Shown here: one piece after another, positions 55,963-64,000 of the stretch
Layout: every line of letters starts with the position of its first letter
How positions within the stretch are numbered: position 1 is the first letter of the stretch
Origin: Pollenia angustigena
Lineage: Eukaryota; Arthropoda; Insecta; Diptera; Polleniidae
Assembly: GCA_930367215.1 (NCBI GenBank)
Contig: OV884059.1
Span: 75,363,393-75,427,392, forward strand
Direction: 5' to 3'
DNA length: 64,000 nucleotides
The notes under the pieces: generated by a model
The model's input: the letters and a program-made list of their open reading frames with translations, nothing else
Told to the model about the DNA's origin: nothing
Databases searched by the model: none
Position numbers and translations under genes: made by a program

Positions 55963-57249
55963 TTCGATTTAAATATTCAAAAAAATCTGTAACTCAACAA
56001 ATGCAAAATATGTAACTTCATAAACTTAAAATATTTTTAATAGGGATGAGCCAAATATATAAAAATATCAATATTTAAAAAAATTCGATAAGTCCATTAC
56101 CATCGCATGGTATATTTATCCAGTGCTGCCGTTTTGGTAATTTTCGAGTATTCTGAGTATATACGCAACTAAAAATCATACGATAAATCGTACAACTTCA
56201 ATATTAGGCGGCTGATACACTTGAAATAAAATTGACCAATTTAACGTATTATATCGCCAATGTGTATGTGATATTTGAACGTGACACAATATATTGGCAG
56301 CAATCAAAAGGCTTTTGATTTTTTTTGCACAACGAAAAGAAAGTCAAATATGTTGGCAGCATTCTACAATGCTGTTTATGTTATTCCTATAGGTTATGTT
56401 CAACTTTTTATTGAATAAATGAAACCATTTTGCGACTTATTGCATAATATAGGACAAAATGGAAATAATATGGCGAATATCATTAACAATAATATTGCAA
56501 GTGTATGGGTCGCTTTAGTAGCGTAGTCCCAATTTACAATGTTGAAATCGAAAGGCAGACATTTTTCTTATTTTCTTTTGAACTTGCCTAAACCTTTCAC
56601 AATCGCAAAATTAATAGGCAGACAGAAATTATTGTTTTCCTCTTTTCGTTCTTTTTCGCTGTTGACGGAGATGAACATTTAACAGGCATTGATACTACAA
56701 TAGCATTGTTGTAAGAAAAATGATATGAAGCAACAACATGAAAATGCCGAAAAATGTAAAAGAGAAGCAAAAAATGTCTACAAATGTCCAGTACAGATAG
56801 TCATGTACTACACACTCTACCTCTACAACCCCTCACCAATAAACTTCGTCTGTCTGCCTTCCACTTGCCACATTGTAAAAGGGGACATATGTATATTATG
56901 CTGTCTTACTTAACTTGAGGGTTACGCGATGAAGTTTTGCCTATCAAGTTTTAATACAATCACACTTTCTTACCAATACACTCATACTTTTAAAAATTGA
57001 TACGAACTTGCCTTTAAAATTCTCTTTCCAGTGGGTGTTTCAATTGACGTTCAAGAAAACAGCTGATTTCAAGGTTAGTACGCAAAATTTTCGTTTATCT
57101 TTATAAATTGTTTTCTTGAAGACATCTTGAAAGTAAATTGCTCAAAAATTGGATGCAGCCTACGTCACAGCTTTCAGTTTATGTAAATTTTGACAAGCAG
57201 TATATGTAAAAGACTATCAAAAACAACTTGACCGTGTGGCCGCAGGGTA
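55963..57249. other. Non-coding stretch
   Basis: Possible MITE at about 56203-56517 with GGCTGATACACTTG / CAAGTGTATGGGTCGC ends; imperfect. A 62-codon frame at 56725-56913 has no recognisable feature. Upstream DNA of the minus-strand gene, no clear promoter motif seen. Confidence 0.4.
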
Positions 57250-57568
57250 AGGCTAGATTACACGGTTATACAATGTATTACGACATTGCAAAAAATTATG
57301 TCGAATGAGAAAAATCTTACCATGCAATTACAAAAAAAACTTAAATCAACTCAGGAAATTTTCATATTCACCCTTATCGTGAATAAAAATTCCTTGGGAG
57401 TTTTTTCCCTTTCTCCATTTTTCCTATGTTAATTCAATTGTAAAAATGGGAAAAGGGAAAAAACTCCCAAGGAATTTTTATTCACGATAGGGGTGATTGT
57501 TTTTGTAAAAATTCTAAAACTGCCACCATCTGCTTTTTAATACATTGTATTACCGCGTAAACTAGCCT
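57250..57568. mobile_element. MITE with GGCTAGATTACACGG ends
   Basis: AGGCTAGATTACACGGTTAT at the left and the inverted TAATACATTGTATTACCGCG...CTAGCCT at the right. MITE Q copy 2 is nested inside. TAA/TTA-like triplets flank it but do not match exactly. Confidence 0.65.
57369..57495. mobile_element. Hairpin MITE Q, copy 2 (127 bp)
   Basis: Same arms and the same 127-bp length as copy 1, ATT on both sides (57366-57368, 57496-57498). The stem arms CCTTGGGAGTTTTTTCCCTT are near perfect. Confidence 0.85.
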
Positions 57569-57601
57569 TTATGATGAATACTTTGTGGCACACCATAACC
57601 A

Positions 57602-57847
57602 CACAGAGTATACAGAGGCGTCACGAGACAGAAAATATTGTGTTTTTTCCTGTCTTTTTCTTCGAAAGCTGCCCTTTTTGCGTTTTTTGTTTTGATTATG
57701 CAATTTGTGTAGATAGTAGCGGCCTGTTTTTACGCATTGTCACTTCACTAACAAAAAACGTTTTCTTTCTCTTTCTTCGAAAGCTGCCCTCGCAAATGAT
57801 TTAGGCATTTTTCATACGTCACTTTTTTCATCTCTGTATACTTTGTG
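57602..57847. mobile_element. MITE T, copy 1 (7-bp duplication)
   Basis: Ends CACAGAGTATACAGAGGCG and the inverted CATCTCTGTATACTTTGTG, with ATAACCA duplicated exactly (57595-57601, 57848-57854). GAAAGCTGCCCT occurs twice inside. 246 bp, no credible gene. Confidence 0.85.
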
Positions 57848-57956
57848 ATAACCATGTGGTCCAAAGCACATCCTTTCCAAATGACAGCCTCACCCACTGT
57901 AAAACCTGGACTTGATTATCATTTGTGCGATACTTATAGGATTCTGATATTTAATA

Positions 57957-58930
57957 ATATATATATAAAAGAGTTGCGTGAGTGACTGACTCATTCATTA
58001 TCGTACAGCCTAAAGGTGCTATCAGACGGGATGTATTTTACATATGTACTGTCACTTTTCTTACCCATATGTAATTCCTTATGTATGTCAAAATTTCCAG
58101 TTTACATACGATTCATAATTTTTGCTATCACACCTGCTTATGTTTTTCCTTATGACATAACCTATAAATGTAAACAAAAGCTGACTTTTGTTTACGTTTC
58201 AAAACAAACCAGCTGTTTTGTTTATGTTTGCCACAGGAAAATAGAGCGTGTTCTAATCGAAAAAGTTACATATGTATTTCCACATGTATTTTACACATGC
58301 AAAGTTTCATATGTATCACACGATGTGTACAACTTTTACAGATGGAAAATTTGACAGTACATATGTAAAATACATCCCGTCTGATAGCACCTTAAGCGCC
58401 TAAAGCTAAAGACCTGAACTTTGAACCGAAGGTGGGTCTCAACCCAAATCGATCCACTATGACGGGATTTTTACTAATTCTAATGTTTAGGGGGTAAAAA
58501 AGGGTCATTTCGGAAACCTTTTATCTCCATCACTAAAAGAGATACAAAAAAAAACTGTACTACATATCGTTGTTCTTTTGAAAAATAAGTACACAGGTGT
58601 GTGGCACTTTTTGAAATTCGGCTCTTTTAGGGTGAAAACGGGTAAAAACTTTATTTTGGTACGTTTTTGTCAGCACATCTATCTTTTGATCCAATAAACC
58701 TAGAAATAAAGTTTAAAACACATTCGAAACTTATCAAAATAATACGAATACAAGTAAGGTACTTTTTCGAAATTCGAACGTTTAAGGGGTAAAAGTCGTA
58801 ACTATTTTTGGGACTTTTTTTACAAAACATTTTGCTTCATTCATTGACATAATACTACAATTTTTGATATTTTAATGGTGGGAAAAAATAGTACCAAAAT
58901 TGGAAATACGGGAAATTTCATATCTTTCTT
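57957..58930 (+). repeat. Direct repeat, copy 1 (interrupted)
   Basis: Starts TATATAAAAGAGTTGCGTGA then GTGACTGACTCATTCATTAT; split by the MITE at 58014-58392; continues with GATCCACTATGACGGGATTT and GAAATTCGAACGTTTAAGGG segments. The same order occurs at 58966-59520. Class unknown; the AT-rich start resembles Helitron-like ends, unproven. Confidence 0.6.
58014..58392. mobile_element. MITE NN (TAA duplication)
   Basis: Ends AGGTGCTATCAGACGGGATG and its perfect inverted copy extending about 41 bp (to ACATATGTACTGTCA); TAA at 58011-58013 and 58393-58395. It interrupts the direct repeat, whose second copy is the empty site. Confidence 0.9.
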
Positions 58931-58965
58931 CAGCTGGTATGTTTTAATTATCTATCTATCTTCTA

Positions 58966-59520
58966 TGTATATAAAAGAGTTGCGTGAGTGACTGACTCAT
59001 TCATTATCGCCCAGCCCAAACCGCTGAAACTTGAAATTTGGACTAGCGATTGGTCACTCCTCAAATCGATCCACTAAGACGGGATTTGTTGAAATTCGAA
59101 TGTTTACTAAAAGAGATGCAAAATAAAGGTAATACTTATCGTTGTTCTTTAGAAAAATAAGCGGACAGGTGTCTGGTACTTTTTTGAATTTCGGTTCTAT
59201 TAGGGAGTAAACGGGTAAAATATGAATTTTAGTACTTTTTTGCCATCTTTTGAACCAATAAACATAGAAACAAAGTTAATACCACATTCAAAACTTATCA
59301 AAAAAATACGTATAATAATTTGGTACTTCTTCAAATTCGAAAGGGGTGAAAAACGTAACCATTTTTGTTACTTTTTTACAAACCATTTTCCTCCATTCAT
59401 TGACATATTCGTACTAAATTATGGGCTACAACTACAATACTGAAGTTTTTGATACTTTAAAGGGGGGGGGGGGGGGGGGGGGAAATATAGTATGCACCCA
59501 AAAAAGGAAATACGGGGAAT
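58966..59520 (+). repeat. Direct repeat, copy 2
   Basis: Repeats the start and internal blocks of copy 1 about 1 kb further on, without the MITE. It ends shortly after the poly-G tract. Confidence 0.6.
59462..59483 (+). repeat. Poly-G tract, 22 G
   Basis: An uninterrupted G run in an AT-rich region. Copy 1 of the direct repeat has only GGTGGG at the corresponding place (about 58877). Confidence 0.9.
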
Positions 59521-60614
59521 TTAAAATTTTTCTTTAGCTTTTTGGTTCTACTAAAGTAGTAGTTAAATGCTAGTATTTAAGCAAGTTTAAACCTAGAAAA
59601 ATAAACTTTGGCATAAAAATATGTCCACGAAGAAAAAGGAGACGCTAACGTAGTAGCGGGTGTATGCTATGTAGTTCTAAATATATAAATCAAGAGCTAA
59701 TAAGGCTCTGTCGTCCGACCCATGGCAGTGAAACCTTTCTTTTTCGACCTGGAATCCTGCCGGCAGACAGCACCAAGATCTATCAGTCAAAAATTTTCAT
59801 GCTCATACAAACGTTTACAATTGGAAACTCCGATTTCGACAGCACGTAAAGTAGTAAAATTGACTGATATTGTTAAAAAGTAATAGCAATTTAGGCTATT
59901 TTTTGGTCAATCTAGCTAATTTATCCCAATTTTTGTTTCTATTTTGTGGGTTATTAAACAAGATAAGTTAATTAAGTAATTAAGTAATTATTACTATTCA
60001 TGACATAGCGTTGACGCTCTTATTAAAGTTTGTCATTGCATCGTTAACGCTAAGCGCCAGAAAATCTTACGCGTTACGCGCTGATTTAGGTTTGTCCGTA
60101 ACAGTTAACCACAGAATATAAAACAGAATACCCAATTTTGACATTTAATAAAAAACAATAGCTAACTAGATTTAAAAAAAATAAATACTCTGCTATTTTT
60201 TTCTTTGGCAAGTGTGACGATACGGTATTTTGTTTAAGAAAATTATGCACTTGATGATACGTCATTTTGAATTTTGTTAATAACTTGGCTATTATTTAAG
60301 GTATAACTCTAAAATTTTGCAAATATTTGTAATGTGATATAGTGAATCGTAATCAATAACGTGGGTCGCGAGATATGTATGTTATCTATTGAAACTTAAA
60401 GTCGTTATAGCTTTTTGCACAAAATATAAAAAGTTTTTTTTACAATTTAATACACTAATATTTTAAAATGTCTTTCAATTAGGCCAACATATTTGTTAAA
60501 GCCAACACAAAATAGATGGTATATAGTGTATCATCGGGTTGTTCCTGGTATGCCGCACGAAACAAAAATGTTTTGATTTACATGCTTTGATTAGAACGTG
60601 CAGTACAACTCCCC
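59521..60614. other. Non-coding stretch
   Basis: Nothing recognisable; a 61-codon frame at 59664-59849 has no known motif. Confidence 0.5.
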
Positions 60615-60871
60615 GTCTACAACTGACATGATTTGCTGCTATAACATGATGTTATAAAAGCGTTGTTAAAACATTTGCATTAACAGCCGTGTTATAACAT
60701 GAGAAAACCTCTAACATGATAAGTCTGAGTTCATACGGCTCATGTCTTATTGACAAGATCCTTCCTTTTTCTTCTTTGAACATGAATTGGCGTTCAAATG
60801 ATTCATGTCATGTTGACGAAATGACTATCATCCTTAGTGTTCATGTTAAGCATTTCATGTCAGTTGTAGAC
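60615..60871. mobile_element. MITE E with a truncated MITE D inside
   Basis: Ends GTCTACAACTGACATGA and the inverted TCATGTCAGTTGTAGAC are perfect for 17 bp. Inside, 60723-60810 repeats the left half of MITE D (GTCTGAGTTCATACGGCTCA); the right end of D is missing. Confidence 0.7.
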
Positions 60872-61216
60872 TGCATGTTACAATTCCAAACAATAATATT
60901 TTTACTTTTACATTGAAAATTCGCTTCATGGCACAACAAGTGACGAATGAAGCAAAACAATGCTTGAGAACTGAAAATTGATGATATGAGAATATGTTAG
61001 AGCTTGATACCTCATAGATATTCGAGATATCAAAAAAGGGATTAAAAATTTGAAAAGAGGGTACATTTATTACATAGAATTGATTCAAAACTTTATTTTT
61101 GAAAAATGTGACATGCGGCATACGTGAAACCACCCGACGATATATGGAAAATATAAAAAGTTTGCTGCGCTATAAATCTTTTCCGCAAGTCTTTCATCTA
61201 ATATCCTATATCGATT
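60872..61216. other. Non-coding stretch
   Basis: Nothing recognisable. Confidence 0.5.
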
Positions 61217-61448
61217 CAGGGGTCTAATCACCGCATTCGATACTATCGTATCAAATAAACTATCGAATTTTTTTGCATACGATAGACACTGACGTATCGA
61301 ATGAAAACACGATAAATGTAATGTCGAGTTACTCGATATCGAATGCTTTTATTTCAAATTCAATACATTTCATTCGATATCGAGTTTCACGATACCAAAA
61401 TAAATAATTTCGATCAATTTTGCTCGATATCGTTTGCGGTGATTAGAC

Positions 61449-62454
61449 CAGTGATGCCAACTTTTTGAGAGCAAAAAGCACTAAAAAGCACTATTTTTAG
61501 CAAAAAAAAGCGTAAAAAAGCACTAAGCCATTTTTTAATTTAATTTAACACAAAACAAGTTGAAAATTTTTACAAAAGGCGACGGCGTTGATGGGGATGG
61601 ATCACCCCTATCGTGAATAAAAACTCCCAAGGAATTTTAATTCACGATAGGGGTGATTAAATATATTTATATTTGTATATAAACATTTTTAAATGTATTA
61701 AAATAATATCATCCAAATCATTTGGAGCTTAAATTGGCAATTAAACAGTTTTAAAGTAATACAGTGCGAGCTCGATTTACGTAACTCAAACAAATCTGGC
61801 CTGTTGCAATTACCAAAAATTTGCAATGACCGACCATTGTTTATACAACTTAAGGACAGCATATATTTCAATAAACCTACTTATATAAATCTAAGTTTAA
61901 ATCGTGCAATGTTTAATAAAACAACTTTTAACATATGTAAGCTTCTGAATAAAGAACACACATAAGGTGTAAAATAGAAAAAACATGTATGTTTGCATTC
62001 TGATACTTAGTCAAAACTTTTTTCAATAGCACTAGAGGTAGAAGTGCACAACACATGAAAACTAATGAAAAATGGCAGGTTACACAATGCTCGTTATAAA
62101 AGTATTTTCTGTCAGCTGTTTTTAATTTATTTAACACTCTGCATATACCAAGCTACGGCTCTTTTTTTGTTTTTAAAGTCTTTCCGTTTTTTTGTACGGT
62201 TTCCGACTGCATATTAGCAATTTCCAAGCCATATTCTATTTTTGAAACAGTGTCTACATGTGTCACCAAAATGTTTAATGTTGTTAAATCATCCTCTATA
62301 TAATCGTAGTTTTAAAAAATGGTAGAAAACAAGTAAAAGTTGTAAAAAGCACTAAAGGCACTTTTTTAGTTTGGCACTATGTATAAAATGTTGGCCTTTT
62401 GAGGCATCAAAAAGCACCATAAATAGTGCCAAAAGCACTAAGTTGGCATCACTG
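61449..62454. mobile_element. Non-autonomous hAT V
   Basis: Ends CAGTGATGCCAACTT and AAGTTGGCATCACTG are perfect inverted repeats; GATTAGAC is duplicated exactly (61441-61448, 62455-62462). AAAAGCACTA-type repeats cluster at both ends. No transposase. Confidence 0.92.
61603..61655. mobile_element. MITE Q, copy 3 (53 bp, centre lost)
   Basis: CACCCCTATCGTGAATAAAA joined to CTCCCAAGGAATTTTAATTC and ATAGGGGTG: only the tips of the Q hairpin remain. Nested in hAT V. Confidence 0.75.
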
Positions 62455-62467
62455 GATTAGACCCCTG

Positions 62468-62786
62468 ATTTTTTTGATCTGTCGACTAGTACTACCTATA
62501 CATGCACACGCTAAATCGTTTTTAAAAACGCAAGTGTTACTAAATACTTATTTCTTATCAACTCTGAAAAAATTCACAACAAACAGAGTTTGTATTCTTT
62601 ATACCATGTTTCCACGGTACGTGCTTCGCTCTCTATTCATGCTTCACATCCCAATCATGAACGAAGCAACTGCACAGAATACACAGAACTGTCACGAGAC
62701 GGAAGATTTTGCGTTTTTTTTTTGTCTCTTTCAAAGAAAGCTGCCCTTTTGCCTTTCTCTTTTCATCATGTTCTATGCCGCAATAC
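62468..62786. other. Spacer with a MITE T fragment
   Basis: At about 62671-62745 ACAGAATACACAGAACTGTCAC and GAAAGCTGCCCTTTT match one half of MITE T, so a third partial copy lies beside copy 2. Confidence 0.55.
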
Positions 62787-63032
62787 CACAAAGTATACAG
62801 AGATGAAAAAAGTGACGTATGAAAAAAGCCTAAATCATTTGCGAGGGCAGCTTTCAAAGAAAGAGAAAGAAAACGTTTTTTGTTAGTGAAGTGACAATGC
62901 GTAAAAACAGGCCGCTACTATCTACACAAATTGCATAATCAAAACAAAAAACGCAAAAAGGGCAGCTTTCGAAGAAAAAGACAGAAAAAAACACAATATT
63001 TTCTGTCTCGTGACGCCTCTGTATACTCTGTG
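62787..63032. mobile_element. MITE T, copy 2 (7-bp duplication)
   Basis: Reverse-oriented copy of 57602-57847, with ends CACAAAGTATACAGAGATG and the inverted CCTCTGTATACTCTGTG. GCAATAC is duplicated exactly (62780-62786, 63033-63039). Also 246 bp. Confidence 0.88.
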
Positions 63033-63576
63033 GCAATACAATGAACACAAATTTATTTAGTTAAGATTTATTTACAAAACTGTTATAAAAATTAACTTTT
63101 AAGTTGACCACAACACGAGTAAATAATATTTAAGTAAGTAAATAACATTATAAAACAAAACAATATTACTAAATAAATTTTTTTTGCACAAAAAACAACG
63201 TTTGTTGAACTAATGCATTTGTTTACCCCACGTCTCCATGCGCCATCGATTTGAACATGACATGAACATAACGCCGGCAGAGCAACGGTATTAATATGTT
63301 CATGTTCTTGTATGTGGCGAATACGTGTTGATGTTCATGTTCTGATTTACCACATTTTTCAGTTTCTTGAAGTGTTCGCTTTGAGTTTTTTCGGTTGTGC
63401 GTTTGTGTATTTTTCACAGTTTCTTAGTTTGTTAAAGTTTCATAGCCTATTGTTAAAGTGTTCGGTTTGATTTTTTTTCGGTTGTGCGTTTGTTTATTGT
63501 TCACAGTGATTTATACGGTTTTCGTCGATTTTTTCAAGAACTGAAATAAACATACCATTTTCAATTAAAAAAACTG
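63033..63576 (+). other. Upstream region of the HARBI1-like gene, with a duplicated block
   Basis: A block of about 50 bp (AGTGTTCGCTTTGAG...TCGGTTGTGCGTTTGTGTAT...TTCACAGT, near 63371-63420) is repeated near 63458-63507. It lies just before the ATG and could be 5' untranslated sequence. No clear TATA box was chosen. Confidence 0.45.
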
Positions 63577-64000
63577 ATGGCTTTAAAGCAATCATTCAAG
63601 CTCTTAGTGGCTTTAAAAGACCTGAAAGAACTGATGGATATTTGCGACGAGGAAGAAATTGTCGAAAGACGCTTTTGGGTATATCCATTTCTGGAAAAGA
63701 GAGAGCAACATAGCATGGAGGCTCATCTATTAAATGATTTGCTCTGGGAAAATTGTGAGTTCCAAAACTTTACTAGAATGACTCTAAATGATTTTGAGAG
63801 CGTCTTGAGCTTGGTAAGTATTATTTTTAACAGAAACTTTGTCCTCAATGGACACAAGTTACATAAAAGTCTAGGCGATTTAGAATACTTTAGCGCGACT
63901 CTAATAAACAAACATATTTGTAATTTAAAGGTTGAACATAAAATACAAAAACAAGACACAGTGATGAGATGTGCCATCAGCTCAAGAGTGCGTCTAGCTG
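63577..64000 (+). CDS. HARBI1/PIF-type transposase or domesticated relative, 5' end
   Basis: Exon 1 (63577-63813, ATG to TTG) encodes 79 residues with ERRFWVYPFLEKREQ and FTRMTLNDFESVLSL, the N-terminal region shared by HARBI1/ALP1-like proteins. The intron is 63814-63930 (GTAAGT ... TTTAAAG). Exon 2 opens in phase 0 with VEHKIQKQDTVMRCAISSRV and runs off the window end. PIF/Harbinger transposases cut and rejoin TIR elements, making 3-bp TTA/TAA duplications; HARBI1-like host genes have kept the fold without known mobility. The catalytic DDE part lies beyond the window, so I cannot tell which this is. No stops are seen. Several MITEs here have TTA or TAA duplications. Confidence 0.82.
   Translation, partial: MALKQSFKLLVALKDLKELMDICDEEEIVERRFWVYPFLEKREQHSMEAHLLNDLLWENCEFQNFTRMTLNDFESVLSLVSIIFNRNFVLNGHKLHKSLGDLEYFSATLINKHICNLKVEHKIQKQDTVMRCAISSRVRLA

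Larger units (their letters stand above)
61217..62467. mobile_element. TIR element W (ATT duplication), split by a hAT
   Basis: Ends CAGGGGTCTAATCACCGCAT and the inverted GCGGTGATTAGACCCCTG; ATT on both sides. Internal CGATATCGAATG motifs recall the foldback at 2383-3351. The hAT at 61449-62454 inserted 8 bp from its right end. Confidence 0.75.

Noticed and set aside
62426..62886. Plus-strand frames of 98-126 codons near 62.6 kb
   Set aside because: They run across hAT V, a MITE T fragment and MITE T copy 2; no single gene could span those boundaries.

Overview
The window is eukaryotic nuclear DNA: AT-rich, with spliced genes, very long non-coding tracts and dense transposable elements (TEs). 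The TE families (Transib, hAT, mariner, PIF/Harbinger-like MITEs, I-like and LOA/jockey-like non-LTR elements, a Ty3/gypsy-type LTR element) and the short introns suggest a higher fly (cyclorrhaphan Diptera, blowfly-like). This is an inference from family resemblance read by eye; no search was run.

Layout. 1-9.7 kb is a patchwork of non-coding terminal-inverted-repeat (TIR) elements, foldbacks and MITEs, several nested. 9.7-12.2 kb is a three-layer nest ending in an internally deleted hAT with a BED zinc finger. 12.3-14.7 kb (minus) holds the 3' part of a host gene, probably TAF1C-like (RNA polymerase I SL1 subunit); its intron carries a mariner-type remnant and its 5' exons were not found. 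14.8-22.2 kb is again TIR elements, five with perfect 3- or 8-bp target duplications. 22.2-44.4 kb is one old plus-strand non-LTR retrotransposon split by three large insertions: an apparently intact Transib (23061-26318), a hAT (27068-33108) that holds an I-like non-LTR element, and a decayed minus-strand Transib (34852-44261) that received at least six further insertions. Nesting reaches five levels. 44.4-47.5 kb has fragments of two more non-LTR elements and hairpin MITEs. 47.5-52.9 kb is a broken hAT around an LTR retrotransposon whose single long frame lacks reverse transcriptase and the integrase core. 55.2-56.0 kb (minus) is an unrecognised two-exon host-like gene. 57-63 kb holds more MITEs, including a family with 7-bp target duplications. 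At 63.58 kb a HARBI1/PIF-type transposase gene starts and runs off the window.

The strongest item is the Transib element: a two-exon 622-residue RAG1-related transposase with the expected acidic triad in place, bounded by CACAGTG/CACAGAG heptamers and a perfect 5-bp target duplication. An A-rich CAAAAA block lies 12 bases inside one heptamer and 23 bases inside the other, echoing the two spacer classes of V(D)J recombination signals. The decayed second copy keeps the 23 spacing but has 10 at the other end. Because two Transib copies lie in the same window, each insertion in the decayed copy can be checked against the other as an empty site.
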